Shown: positions 30,979 to 44,087 of the stretch, in pieces
Layout: every line of letters begins with the position of its first letter
How positions within the stretch are numbered: position 1 is the stretch's first letter
NCBI GenBank assembly: GCA_001931535.1
Contig: CP016211.1
Coordinates: 5,563,573-5,627,572 of the forward strand
Direction: 5' to 3'
Source: Minicystis rosea
GTDB taxonomy: Bacteria; Myxococcota_A; Polyangia; Polyangiales; Polyangiaceae
DNA length: 64,000 nt
Notes under the pieces: generated by a model
Told to the model about the DNA's origin: nothing
Seen by the model: only the letters and a program-made list of their open reading frames with translations
Databases searched by the model: none
Program-made: the position numbers and the translations under genes

Positions 30979-32046
30979 GTGAGCGCAAACGAACCGCTGG
31001 CCGGCGGCCAGGCCAAGGAGGCCGCCCAGGCACGGGCGGCGACCCTCGTGGGCAAGACCCTCCGCGATCGGTACCGGATCGAGGAGATCGTCGCCATGGG
31101 CGGCCTCGCCACGGTGTTCCGCGCGACGAAGCTCAAGGGCGGGCAGGAGGTGGCGATCAAGATCCTCCACCCCGAGATCGAAGGCCTGCCCGAGCTCATC
31201 GAGCGCTTCGAGCGCGAGGCCATCGCGGGCAAGCACATCCTTCATCCCAACGTCGTCGCGGTCCACGAGATCGATCAGATCGACGACGGCTCCTGGTTCC
31301 TCGTGCAGGACTACGTGCGTGGCCGGACGCTGCGCGACCTCATCGACGAGGGCCCCGTGGAGGCGCGGCGCGCGGCGCGGATCGCACGTCAGGTGGCCGC
31401 CGGGCTCGTGGCGGCACACGACATGGGCATCGTCCACCGCGACATCAAGCCGCTCAATTTGATGATCGGGCACGAGCCTGACGATCTCGTGCAGATCGTC
31501 GACTTCGGCCTGGCCAAGGTGCCCGTCGACGATCTCTCGGTCCTCGACGGCGAAGGGCGCCGCTCGCTCACGCAGGCCGGCGTGGTCTTCGGCACGCTCG
31601 CGTACATGGCGCCCGAAGCCGCGCTGGGGATGCGCAACATCGATCGGCGCTCCGATCTCTACGCCGTGGGCGTGGTGCTCTACGAGCTGCTCGCCGGCCG
31701 GCATCCCTTCACGGCCACCGCGCCCGCGGCTCTGTTCGCCCAGCAGCGCAACGAGATCCCGCCGCCGATCGGGCAGCGCTCCCCAGGCGTGACCGTGCCG
31801 CCCGCGCTCGAAGCCGTGGTCCACCGCCTCCTGGAGAAGGATCCCGACCAGCGCTACCCGAACGGTCGCGCCCTCATGGTCGCGCTCGACGCCGCCCTCC
31901 GCGAGATGGAAGCGCCGGCTACCCTCGCTACGAAATCGGTCCCCGCCGCCGCAGCCTCGCTGTCCCGCGGCCGCCTCGCGGCCCTCGCGCTCGTGGCCGT
32001 CGCGGTCTTGGGCGCGGTGATCTGGGCGGTCGTCTCGCGTCACTGA
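30979..32046 (+). CDS. Ser/Thr protein kinase, tail-anchored
   Basis: This 355-residue Hanks-type kinase uses a GTG start at 30979 with a GGAG site nine bases upstream. Subdomain motifs are complete: a Gly loop variant VAMGGLATVFRA, catalytic K61 in VAIKIL, HRDIKPLN (H153, D155), DFG (D175), and GTLAYMAPEA in the activation segment. After the kinase domain and a short Ala/Ser-rich linker, a single membrane helix (RLAALALVAVAVLGAVIWAV) ends five residues from the C-terminus. The kinase therefore faces the cytoplasm with no extracellular sensor. Substrates are unknown. It converges on a minus-strand lipoprotein gene, with an array of palindromic repeats between. Confidence 0.9.
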   Translation: MSANEPLAGGQAKEAAQARAATLVGKTLRDRYRIEEIVAMGGLATVFRATKLKGGQEVAIKILHPEIEGLPELIERFEREAIAGKHILHPNVVAVHEIDQIDDGSWFLVQDYVRGRTLRDLIDEGPVEARRAARIARQVAAGLVAAHDMGIVHRDIKPLNLMIGHEPDDLVQIVDFGLAKVPVDDLSVLDGEGRRSLTQAGVVFGTLAYMAPEAALGMRNIDRRSDLYAVGVVLYELLAGRHPFTATAPAALFAQQRNEIPPPIGQRSPGVTVPPALEAVVHRLLEKDPDQRYPNGRALMVALDAALREMEAPATLATKSVPAAAASLSRGRLAALALVAVAVLGAVIWAVVSRH

Positions 32047-32127
32047 GACGCTCGATCGAGCGCCCACGCGGCCTTTTCGGTCGAGCGGCGACAGCGGAAG
32101 ATCTTACGCGCTCCGAACCGCGAGCCG

Positions 32128-32400
32128 ATTCGTTGGAGCACCAACGATTGGGCTCGTGCCGCGCCGTGCCTGCTGGTCACGCGATTCGTTGGAGCTCAAA
32201 CCAATGTCGCCGGCGTGAGGCCAGCGCGGAAGCCATTCGTTGGAGCTCAAACCAATGCGGCCGGTGGGCGAGAAGATGGGCGCGATGCGTTGGAGCTCGA
32301 ACCAACGCGATCGTGCCGATCGGTGCCGGCGCGGGAGCGAGCAGCGGGTCGGTGTGGGGGCTAGGAAGGGCGCGCCAATCGTTGGAGCACCAACGATTGG
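32128..32400. repeat. Palindromic repeat array A (five units) between convergent genes
   Basis: Five units with the core CGTTGGAGC-(2-8 bp)-CCAA start near 32128, 32184, 32235, 32285 and 32377 (steps of 56, 51, 50 and 92 bp). Units 2 and 3 read ATTCGTTGGAGCTCAAACCA. Unit 4 reads GCGTTGGAGCTCGAACCAAC. Units 1 and 5 have the shorter spacer AGCA, and unit 5 is a perfect 11-bp inverted repeat (32375-32385 with 32390-32400). The sequence between units is not conserved. No protein-coding content is convincing in 32047-32445. Confidence 0.88.
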
Positions 32401-32445
32401 GCGCATCGATGGGAGAGAGGGATCCGTCGCGTCAGCGGGGAACCT

Positions 32446-33354
32446 TCATGCCGGGGGCAGCCCCGGTGCCTGCGCGGAAGCGGACGCGGACGGCGCAGTG
32501 CCCGGCATGTCCTTTTTGGCGTCGAACTTGAGCGTGACGTCGAGCTTGTTCTCGCCTTCCTTGATCTCGAACTCCTGCCCGGAGCTCTTGCCGATCACGG
32601 GGAGGAAGACGTCGACGCGCACCTTGCCGACGGGGACGTCCTTGATCTCGTACTGGCCGTCGAGCCCCGTGACGTCGTGCGTGGGGTACATGAGGACGAA
32701 GACGTCGGCCACGAGGCCGCTCGGCATGGTGTCGCGGAGCATGTAGTGCCCCGCCTGCGGCGGGTAGAGCTTCACGGCTTCACCGCCGGGCACGGCGACC
32801 ATGCCCGCGCGGGAGGGCGCGCCGTCGAGGTAAGGGACGTACGAGTCGAGCTTGTCGAGGTTCGCGACCTCGACGCGCTGGCCGTACGTCGCGACGATGG
32901 TGCGCTTGTTGGCGGCGCAGCCGTGGATGGTCGCCTTCGCGGCCGGGCCCGACGCGGGGATGAAGCCTTTGTAGCCGGTGACCGTCACCATCGCGTCGGC
33001 GAGCGCGTTGTCGAGGCCGACGCGGAATACCTTGGCGTACGTGGCCTGCGCGTCCTTGCACTTCGGCGAGAACTTGAGGCCGGTGTCCGGTGACGGATCA
33101 CCCTCGATGCGGATGCGCCCCTTGAGCGTGCCCTTCGGGCCGGAATAGGGCTTCTCGTGCGTGGGGTTGAGCGCTTGGACGACCTTCGTGGGATCGCCCG
33201 GGAGGCCGACCTGCACGCCGTACGTTTCGACGGGAGCGCTGGCGCTGGCCGCGGGCGCAGAAGGAGCCGCCGAGCCCACGGGAGCGGGAGCTTGCTTGCC
33301 CTCGCAACCCGCGAGGGAAAGACCGAGGAGAGCGCCGATGAGGAGGGGTCGCAT
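32446..33354 (-). CDS. Lipoprotein with carboxypeptidase-regulatory-like beta domain
   Basis: This 302-residue protein starts with MRPLLIGALLGLSLAGC (lipobox, Cys17), followed by an Ala/Pro/Ser linker. The body resembles secreted cupredoxin-like/carboxypeptidase-regulatory folds: TLKGRIRIEGDPSPD, ADAMVTVTGYKGFIP, GHYMLRDTMPSGLVADVF and a terminal VTGLDGQYEIKDVPVGKV, which is the classic regulatory-like beta-sandwich. Cysteines in SPKCKDAQ and IHGCAANK could form a disulfide. Its start is 44 bp after nuoN on the same strand, so it may be the last gene of the nuo operon. A role in the envelope side of respiration is possible but is only inferred from position. Confidence 0.75.
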   Translation of the reverse strand: MRPLLIGALLGLSLAGCEGKQAPAPVGSAAPSAPAASASAPVETYGVQVGLPGDPTKVVQALNPTHEKPYSGPKGTLKGRIRIEGDPSPDTGLKFSPKCKDAQATYAKVFRVGLDNALADAMVTVTGYKGFIPASGPAAKATIHGCAANKRTIVATYGQRVEVANLDKLDSYVPYLDGAPSRAGMVAVPGGEAVKLYPPQAGHYMLRDTMPSGLVADVFVLMYPTHDVTGLDGQYEIKDVPVGKVRVDVFLPVIGKSSGQEFEIKEGENKLDVTLKFDAKKDMPGTAPSASASAQAPGLPPA

Positions 33355-33398
33355 CGGCGGGGAAGCCTAGTGCTCCCCGCCGAAACTTGCACGAGGGA

Positions 33399-34916
33399 TC
33401 ACTTCACGGCGAGGGCCGCGTCGATCGCCATCTGGAGGGAGGTCGACGGCCAGAGACCGAGCACGACGACGAGGATGGCAGCCAACACCAGGGCGGTGGC
33501 GACGTAGCCGGAGCGCATCGGCCGGGCGATGGGCGCGCCGGGGGCGGGCTCGCGCATGTACATGAACACGAGGACCCGCAGGTAGTAGTAGGCGCCGAGC
33601 ACGCTGTTCAGCACCAGGATGATGGCGAGCGGATAGAGGTTCGCTCCGATGGCCGCGCGCACGATGTAGAGCTTCCCGAAGAAGCCCGCCGTCGGCGGGA
33701 TGCCGGCCAGCGAGAGCAGGAAGAGCGAGAACGCCATCGCCGCGAGCGGGTGACGCTTGCCGACGCCCGCGAGATCCTCGTAGCTCACGGCCTCGGCGCC
33801 GCGGCTGCCGCAGAGCACGAGGGCGCCGAAGGCACCGATGGTCGAGGCGGTGTAGGCGAGCAGGTAGAACATCACGCTCGCCTGCGCGTCGCCGCCCTGG
33901 CGCATCGTGGCCACGAGCCCGACGAGCACGTAGCCGGCGTGCGCGATGCTCGAGTACGCCAGCATGCGCTTCACCGACTCCTGGCGGCCGGCAATCAAGT
34001 TGGCGACCGTCATGGTGAGCACGGCGAGGAGCGCGAGGATCGGAGGCCACCCGGAGCCCCACGAGGCGAGCTCGGGCTGCCCGAAGGCGACCAGCACCAC
34101 ACGCATGAGCGTGGCGAAGGCCGCGCTCTTGACGGCCACGGCCATGAAGCCCGTCGCCGGCGTGGGCGCGCCTTCGTACGCGTCGGGCGTCCACATGTGG
34201 AACGGCACCGCGCTCACCTTGAAGACGAGACCCGCGAGCACGAGGAGGAGCGCGATCGCCACCAGCGCGAAGTTGGTGTTGGCGCCCGCCGCCAGCGCGT
34301 CACGGATGCCGACGAGATCGGTGTGCCCCGTCGCGCCGTAGAGGAGCGCGCCGCCGTAGAGGAGGAGCGCCGCCGCGAACGAGCCGAGCAGGAAGTACTT
34401 CACCGCCGCTTCGGTGCTGCGCTGCGACGCGCGACGGAAGCCCGTGAGCGCGTACACGCCGAGCGACATCGTCTCGAGGCCGAGGAAGAGCGAGAGCAGA
34501 TCGCCCGAGGCCGCGAGGACGATGGCGCCGACCGTGCTGAAGGTCAGGAGCGGATAGAACTCGCCGCGATCGAGCTTGTGCTCCGGCAGGTAGCCGCCCG
34601 CGAGGAGCGAGGTGAGCGCGCCGCCGAGGCAGATCACGAACGTGAAGAAGAGCGTGAAGCGATCGACGATGAGGTATGGCGCCACGCTGTCCGCGCCGTC
34701 GAGCTTCTCCGGACCGACGAACCACACGCCCGCGGCCGCGATCGCGCCCGCGAAGAGCGTGATGGCGGTGCCGATGGCGAGATCGGCGGAGGGCCCGTTG
34801 TCGCGCGTCTCACCCTCCTCGCGACGATGCGAGAAGGCCTCGGCCACCATCAGGAGGAGGCCGCCGAGCGTGACGATGAGGAGCGGCGCGAGGCCGATGT
34901 ACGCACCGGATTTCAT
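33399..34916 (-). CDS. nuoN: NADH-quinone oxidoreductase subunit N
   Basis: This 505-residue antiporter-like membrane subunit of complex I has about fourteen hydrophobic segments. It contains FLGLETMSLGVYALTGFRR (the conserved Glu of TM5), RRASQRSTEAAVKYFLLGSF (TM7 Lys region) and KRMLAYSSIAHAGYVLVGL, all typical of NuoN. It is one of three proton-pumping modules. The ATG overlaps the nuoM stop by four bases (ATGA), as in the other junctions of this cluster, so expression is coupled. Length fits the family (about 480-510). Confidence 0.96.
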   Translation of the reverse strand: MKSGAYIGLAPLLIVTLGGLLLMVAEAFSHRREEGETRDNGPSADLAIGTAITLFAGAIAAAGVWFVGPEKLDGADSVAPYLIVDRFTLFFTFVICLGGALTSLLAGGYLPEHKLDRGEFYPLLTFSTVGAIVLAASGDLLSLFLGLETMSLGVYALTGFRRASQRSTEAAVKYFLLGSFAAALLLYGGALLYGATGHTDLVGIRDALAAGANTNFALVAIALLLVLAGLVFKVSAVPFHMWTPDAYEGAPTPATGFMAVAVKSAAFATLMRVVLVAFGQPELASWGSGWPPILALLAVLTMTVANLIAGRQESVKRMLAYSSIAHAGYVLVGLVATMRQGGDAQASVMFYLLAYTASTIGAFGALVLCGSRGAEAVSYEDLAGVGKRHPLAAMAFSLFLLSLAGIPPTAGFFGKLYIVRAAIGANLYPLAIILVLNSVLGAYYYLRVLVFMYMREPAPGAPIARPMRSGYVATALVLAAILVVVLGLWPSTSLQMAIDAALAVK

Positions 34917-36774
34917 CGGGCACCTCCCGCCACCGCGCGAAGATGGGGACGCTCGGCGCCTTCGGGCGCGTCGTTACGCGCCTCCGCGGGCTTCTCGCTG
35001 CCCTTCGGCTCCGGCGCGCCCTTGAGGAACGCGGGGGAGAAGAGCTCGGCCGGCAGCAATCGGGCGCCGCGCTCGTCGAGGCCGCGCTGTTCGAAGACCG
35101 TCTTGAACTGCCTGTGCGTGAGGTCCACGCTGTCCTTCATCCGGTCGAGGAAGACCGAGGGGAAGAGACCGATCACGAACACCAGCGCCACGAGCGGCGC
35201 CAGCGCGAGGGTCTCGCGCCGCGTCAGATCGGGCAGGTGCTTGTTCTTCGGGTTGTTGAGCGGGCCGAAGAACATCTTCTGCACCACCGAGAGCATGTAG
35301 ACCGCCGCGAGGATGACGCCCGCCGCGGCGCCCACCGACTGGAGGCCGCTGAAGACGCCGAGGACCTCCGAGACGTACGTCCCGGTGATCACCATGAACT
35401 CGCCGATGAACCCGTTCGTCCCCGGTACGCCCACCGACGCGAACGTGACGATGACGAAGAGCGCCGCGTAGATCGGCATCACCTTGGCGAGGCCGCCGAA
35501 CTCGTCGACGTCACGCGTGTGGCGCCGGTCGTAGATCACGCCGACCAGGAGGAAGAGCGCGCCCGTCGAGACACCGTGGTTCACCATCTGGAGGATGGCG
35601 CCCTGGATGCCCGAGGTCGTCACGCTGAAGAGACCGAGCATGACGTACCCGAGGTGGGCCACCGAGGAGTACGCGACGAGGCGCTTCACATCCTTCTGCT
35701 TCCACGCCACCAGCGCGCCATAGATGACGCCGCCGAGGATGGCGAAGCCCGCGAGGTTGCCCATGAAGCCCCACGCCACGCTGGGGAACAGGCCCATCGA
35801 GAAGCGGAGGAAGGCGTAGGTGCCGAGCTTCAGCATGACGGCGGCCAGGATCACGGAGCCGGCCGTCGGCGCCTGCACGTGCGCGTCGGGCAACCACGTG
35901 TGCACCGGCCACATCGGGACCTTGATGAAGAACGCGATCGAGAAGGCCCAGAAGCACAGCGTCGCCGCGTTCTTCCCGAGCATCATCCGCGAGAGCGCGA
36001 GGAAGTCGAACGACCACTGGCCCGTGAGCTTCTGGTACGTCCAAACCATGTAGACGATGGCGGCGAGCATCAGCATCGAGCCGGCCATCGTGTAGAGGAA
36101 GAACTTGACGGCGGCGCGGATGCGGTCGACGCCGCCCCAGATGCCGATCATCAGGTACATCGGCACCAGCACGACCTCCCACCACACGTAGAAGAGGAAG
36201 AGGTCGAGCGACACGAAGACGCCGACCATCGCCCCTTGGAGGAGGAGGAACGCGAAGCAGAGCTCCTTGATCCGCGTCTTGATCGAGCCGAACGAGGCGT
36301 ACGCCGCGATGGGGCCGATGAAGGTGGTGAGCAGGACCAGCCAGAGCGAGATGCCGTCGATGGCGACGTGGTAGCGCACGCCGATCGCGGGGATCCACTC
36401 CTTGATGTACTGGAAGTGCCAGCCCGGCGTCATCGGCACCGCGAGGAGCCACAGCGAGGCGATGAACGTCACGCCGAGGATCGCGAGGGTGAAGCCGCGC
36501 AGGACCGAGAGCATCTGCCGCGGGATGAAGAGCACCGCGGCCGCACCGGCGATGGGCAGGAAGATGAGGACGTTGAGCAGGTTCGGCCACTCGGTGCCGG
36601 TGCTCGCCCCCTGCGCCTCGCCGGGCCAGAGGGCCTGGACGAGCAGCGCCATGAGCACCGCCACCGTCGCGAGGCCCGCGCGCTCACGCCCGCGGCCCTC
36701 GCCGCGCGGAATGGCCGCGGCCACCGCGCCGGCCGCGATCGCCGGCCAGTGCTGGAAGATGACGTCGACGGCGC

Positions 36775-36778
<4 letters not shown>
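34913..36778 (-). CDS. nuoM: NADH-quinone oxidoreductase subunit M
   Basis: This 621-residue proton-pumping subunit begins with a GTG that overlaps the nuoL stop (GTGA). Motifs are FLFYVWWEVVLVPMYLMIGI (conserved Glu), VPMWPVHTWLPDAHVQAPTA, and KDVKRLVAYSSVAHLGYVML (Lys/His channel residues). It is longer than common NuoM proteins (about 500-560) because of an N-terminal stretch of about 60 residues and a charged C-terminal tail of about 50 (PEPKGSEKPAEARNDAPEGA) in the cytoplasm or periplasm. Third from the end of the coupled nuoFJKLMN run. Confidence 0.96.
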
Positions 36779-39270
<2,492 letters not shown>

Positions 39271-39271
39271 G

Positions 39272-39580
39272 CTAGTTCCTCAACAGATCGGCCTCGTCGG
39301 AGCGGACCGTCTTCTTCACGCGGAAGAAGCTGAGCACGATGGCGAGGCCCACCGCGGCCTCGGCCGCCGCCACGGCGATGACGAAGAACGCGAAGATCTG
39401 CCCGCCGTGATTCGTCGGGCGATAGCGGTTGTACGCGACCAGGGTCAGGTTGACCGCGTTGAGCATGAGCTCGATGCTCATGAGCAGCACGAGCAGGTTG
39501 CGCCGCAAAAGGAAGCCGACCGAGCCCGTGACGAAGAGCGCGGCGGCGACCAGGAGGAAGTACTCGAGGGGGATGCTCAC
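39272..39580 (-). CDS. nuoK: NADH-quinone oxidoreductase subunit K
   Basis: This 102-residue, three-helix membrane subunit has a GTG start at 39580 that overlaps the nuoJ stop (GTGA). The conserved membrane glutamates lie in LVLLMSIELMLNAVNL and VIAVAAAEAAVGLAIVL, the residues linking quinone reduction to proton transfer. Length and topology are those of NuoK (about 100). A GTG start occurs here as in nuoL and nuoM, suggesting deliberately coupled, moderate initiation. Confidence 0.95.
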   Translation of the reverse strand: MSIPLEYFLLVAAALFVTGSVGFLLRRNLLVLLMSIELMLNAVNLTLVAYNRYRPTNHGGQIFAFFVIAVAAAEAAVGLAIVLSFFRVKKTVRSDEADLLRN

Positions 39581-40175
39581 GACGCGGACTCCTTCGCCAG
39601 CACGGGGGACTTGGCGGCGTTGCCATCGGCCTCGGGGGCCTTCGTCTTCGCCGGAAGCATCGTCGGATCGACCTGACGGCCGCGCGCCACCGCGATGGCG
39701 CCGACGACGGCCACGAGGAGCAGCGCGCTCGCGATCTCGAAGGGCGCGATGCCGACGGTGTAGAGCTCGCGGCCCACACCCTCGACCGTGCCGAGCGCCG
39801 GGCTCGCCTTGGGCATCGCCGTCACGCCCGTGCTCACGCCCTTGAGGAGGAAGAGCGCCACCGCGCTGCCGAGGACGAAGAGCCCGGCGCCGAGGTAGCG
39901 CGAGCTCCAACCGCGCGTGTCGCCCTCGCCCGTCGCCGACGAGCCGAGGAGCATGATCACGAACAGGAAGAGCACGACCACCGCGCCCGCGTAGACCATG
40001 ATCTGGATGGCCGCGAGGAACTCGGCGGAGAGCAGGAGGTACATCCCCGCGATGCCGACGATGGTCGACAACAGCCCCATCGCGCCGCGGATCGGGTTGC
40101 GCGCCGCCACCGTGGCGATGCCCCCGACGAGCGCAAAGAGCGTGCAGATCCCGAAGAAAAGCAGCTCGAGCGTGT

Positions 40176-40179
<4 letters not shown>
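39577..40179 (-). CDS. nuoJ: NADH-quinone oxidoreductase subunit J
   Basis: This 200-residue membrane subunit with five helices starts at the ATG at 40179, overlapping the nuoF stop by four bases. Landmarks are NPIRGAMGLLSTIVGIAGMY, EFLAAIQIMVYAGAVVVLFL (the flexible TM3 pi-bulge region) and IAPFEIASALLLVAVVGAIA. A charged C-terminal tail (about 30 residues, KTKAPEADGNAAK) is exposed. In most bacteria nuoJ follows nuoI; here it directly follows nuoF. Confidence 0.94.
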
Positions 40180-41558
<1,379 letters not shown>

Positions 41559-41627
41559 CGTTCGTCCGCGGTCGGCAAGGGCCTTCGGCGGCGAGCGCCC
41601 CGAGCCCGGAAGCCGCCCTTCTAGGGC

Positions 41628-42110
41628 CTAGTCCTTGAGCAGCCGATCGAGGATCTTGTCGACCTCGGGCACCGTGAGCCGCTCGTGATAATCGCGGTCG
41701 ACCTGGATCATCGGCGCGTTGCCGCAAGCGGCCAGGCACTCCGCGGTGCGCAGCGTGATCTTGCCGTCCTTCGTCGTCTCGCCGACGTGGATGCCGAGAC
41801 GCTTTTCGCAGTGGTGGAGGATGCCGTCGCTCCCGTTGAGCGCGCAGCTCAGCGTGCGACACACCCAGACCTGGTGGCGGCCGACCGGCTGCTTGTTGAA
41901 CAGCGTGTAGAAAGTGACGACGCCCTTCACGTGCGCAGCCGAGACATCGAGCCGGTTCGCCACCCACTCCACGATCTCGTCCGAGATCCACCCGTTCTGC
42001 TCCTGGCAGAGGTGGAGCACGGGGATCGTCGCGGCCATGCGCGTCGGGTACCGAGTGAGGATCGCCTCGAGCTGCTTTTCTCGCTCGGGGCTCAGAGCGA
42101 ATGAGGTCAT
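41628..42110 (-). CDS. nuoE: NADH-quinone oxidoreductase subunit E (2Fe-2S)
   Basis: This 160-residue thioredoxin-fold ferredoxin subunit starts at the ATG at 42110 (MTSFALSPEREKQLEAIL). The 2Fe-2S (N1a) ligands are in VCRTLSCALNG and ECLAACGNAP, with the CxxxxC and CxxxC spacing of NuoE. The conserved GVVTFYTLFNKQPVGRH segment precedes them. It is the first gene of the nuoE-F-J-K-L-M-N run, so the operon promoter should lie in the 520 bp upstream. The frame is open 12 codons further upstream, without a better start. Confidence 0.95.
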   Translation of the reverse strand: MTSFALSPEREKQLEAILTRYPTRMAATIPVLHLCQEQNGWISDEIVEWVANRLDVSAAHVKGVVTFYTLFNKQPVGRHQVWVCRTLSCALNGSDGILHHCEKRLGIHVGETTKDGKITLRTAECLAACGNAPMIQVDRDYHERLTVPEVDKILDRLLKD

Positions 42111-42631
42111 GGGAGGGAGAACCGTTCTGGTCGCGCAGCCGCGCACTGTGGGTGCGCGGTGAGCGCAGTGGACGTTGCTCGCGCCCGAACTTTCGAGACC
42201 GAGGAGGCTTCACCGGCGCTGCCGGCACCGCACTCCGCCCGCCCGTCGATACCGCGTTCCAGCGTGATGCTGGCGCGCGTGACCGGGGCTACGGCTTCGG
42301 GACGCGCGCGGACGCTAGTGATCCACCCGGGGCGGTGTCAAGGCGCTCCGACGCTCCCTGCGCCGTCGCCCGAGGAGATAGTCCGGGCTGTCTGCAAGCT
42401 CCCGTTCCGAAGCCTGGACTCAGCCCCCTCCCACGGCGCGCCGACCCAATGCGTGGGCCGCAAAACGCCTCGCTCCGATTCGACGGCAATCCGCCACGTT
42501 ATCAAACTCACTTCGCTTTCGCTTGTAGAAACGCCCGTCCTTGCCGTACCCTCGCGCCACTTCGCGTGTCGCGGCGATTTCGTGGTCGCGCTGCGTTGGG
42601 GTGGCCAGCGATTCGCTGACGGAGGTGGTGC
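42111..42631. other. Divergent promoter region between nuoE and the zinc-ribbon gene
   Basis: This 521-bp region has no convincing coding content; its frames give Arg/Ala/Pro shadows. It must carry the promoter of the nuo operon (minus) and of the GTG-started zinc-ribbon gene (plus). A GGAGGTGG ribosome site lies at 42621-42628. I could not place -35/-10 boxes with confidence. Confidence 0.45.
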
Positions 42632-44026
42632 GTGTTCTGTCCGAACTGTGGGACGCAAAATTCGGAAGCGGCGTCCACGTGCACGAAGTGCGGCTTCAAT
42701 CTCAAGGGAGCCGCCGCCCCGAAGTTCAAGGGCACGATGCTCATGAACCAGGCGCCGGGTGCGCCGCCTCCGGGTAGCCCTGCGGCGCCGCCCGGTGGTT
42801 ATGGCGCTCCTCCCGGCATGCCGCCGGTCGCCCCGATGAACCAGGGCCTCGCCGGCACGGTCGTCGGTGTGCCGCCCGCAGGTCTCGGCGTGGCTCCCGG
42901 CGCGCCGCCGGCTCCGCCCCCGCCCGGCGCTCCGGGTGGCTACGGCGCGCCGCCCGCGCCCGGCGGCTATGGCGCTCCGCCTGCTCCGGGTGGCTACGGC
43001 GCTCCGCCGCCCGCGCCCGGTGGCTACGGTGCTCCGCCTGCCGCGCCCGGCGGCTATGGCGCTCCGCCTGCTCCGGGTGGCTATGGCGCTCCGCCCGCTC
43101 CGGGTGGCTACGGCGCTCCGCCGCCGGCTCCCGGTGGTTACGCGCCTCCCGGCCAGCCCGGCGGCGTGAACCCGCTCGGCGGCACGATGGCCATCGACCA
43201 GATGCCGAACTTCGGCCCGCCCGGGGCTCCGCCTGCTGCGCCTCCGGCGCCCGGCGGCTACGGTGCGCCGCCTCCGCCCGCTGCGCCCGCGGCCTTCCCG
43301 CCGGCGCAGGGTGCGCCCCCCGGTGGTGGCTTCGGCGCGCCGCCTCCCGGCGGCGGCTTCGGTGGCCCTCCGCAGGATCAGGGCTTCGGTGGCCCTCCTC
43401 CCGGTGGTGGCTTCGGTGCGCCGCCTGGGCAGCCCGGTTACGGTGCTCCTCCCGGCCAGCCCGGGTATGGCGCGCCTCCCGGCGGCCAGCCCGGCTACGG
43501 TGCGCCCCCTGCGCAACCTGGGCAGGATTTCGCTGCTGCTGGGGCTGCCTTCGGCGCCGCTGCCGGCGGTGCGTTCGGCGCCATGACGGCGCCCGCGCCC
43601 GCCGCCGGCTCGAAGCCGACGGTGCGCAACCCGGTGACGACGCTGATCATCGCCTTCGGCATCCTGATCGGCATCAACATCGTCGGCGGCATCCTCGTCG
43701 GCATCCTGGCAGCGTTGATCTCGCCGGCGCTCGCGTCGTTGAGCTCGCTGTTCTCGCTCGCCGCGTTCCTCGGCTACGGCTTCTACATGAAGGGCATGCT
43801 GCAGGAGCTCGGGGCGTACACCGGCGATCAGGACTTCAAGTGGTGGTTCATCCTGATCCCGCTGCTCAACATCTACTTCCTGTGGATCAAGGTCCCGGAG
43901 CAGGTCACGAACGCCAAGACCAAGGCCGGCGTCCTGCAAGCGAAGCCGACCAAGGGGATCGTGCTCTACATCTTCGTCGCCCCCTGGGCGCTCGCCAACG
44001 ATCTGAACGACATCGCGCAGCCCTGA
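42632..44026 (+). CDS. Zinc-ribbon / GGYGAPP-repeat membrane protein
   Basis: This 464-residue protein uses a GTG start with a GGAGG ribosome site. The N-terminal zinc ribbon MFCPNCGTQNSEAASTCTKC has two CxxC pairs. Residues about 30-325 are disordered and Pro/Gly-rich, with seven GGYGAPP units at 9-10-residue spacing and further GFGAPP/GYGAPP variants. Two or three membrane segments follow (TTLIIAFGILIGINIVGGIL and SLSSLFSLAAFLGYGFYMKG), then a conserved-looking tail (DFKWWFILIPLLNIYFLWIK). Proline-rich zinc-ribbon membrane proteins of this layout are common in myxobacteria, but I know no function. The repeats could phase-separate or bind WW/SH3-like partners (speculative). A strong terminator follows. 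Confidence 0.78.
   Translation: MFCPNCGTQNSEAASTCTKCGFNLKGAAAPKFKGTMLMNQAPGAPPPGSPAAPPGGYGAPPGMPPVAPMNQGLAGTVVGVPPAGLGVAPGAPPAPPPPGAPGGYGAPPAPGGYGAPPAPGGYGAPPPAPGGYGAPPAAPGGYGAPPAPGGYGAPPAPGGYGAPPPAPGGYAPPGQPGGVNPLGGTMAIDQMPNFGPPGAPPAAPPAPGGYGAPPPPAAPAAFPPAQGAPPGGGFGAPPPGGGFGGPPQDQGFGGPPPGGGFGAPPGQPGYGAPPGQPGYGAPPGGQPGYGAPPAQPGQDFAAAGAAFGAAAGGAFGAMTAPAPAAGSKPTVRNPVTTLIIAFGILIGINIVGGILVGILAALISPALASLSSLFSLAAFLGYGFYMKGMLQELGAYTGDQDFKWWFILIPLLNIYFLWIKVPEQVTNAKTKAGVLQAKPTKGIVLYIFVAPWALANDLNDIAQP
42934..43150. repeat. 27-30-bp tandem repeat encoding GGYGAPP
   Basis: Seven copies of GGYGAPP(A/P)P followed by one GGYAPP are encoded in frame. Codon choices vary between copies (GGC/GGT, TAC/TAT), so the repeat has drifted at synonymous sites while the protein motif was kept. 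Confidence 0.88.
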
Positions 44027-44043
44027 GCCTCGCGCGGATGTGA

Positions 44044-44085
44044 AAAGGGGCTGCCCCGCTCGCCGGGTGCAGCCCCTTTCCTTTT
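44044..44085 (+). terminator. Rho-independent terminator
   Basis: A perfect 11-bp stem AAAGGGGCTGC (44044-44054) pairs with GCAGCCCCTTT (44069-44079) and is followed by CCTTTT. It begins 17 bp after the stop of the zinc-ribbon gene. It is the only classical intrinsic terminator I see in the window. Confidence 0.88.
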
Positions 44086-44087
44086 GA

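Noticed and set aside
32128-32400. CRISPR array or phage attachment repeats
   Set aside because: Units differ in loop length, spacing is irregular and no integrase, tRNA or cas gene is near.
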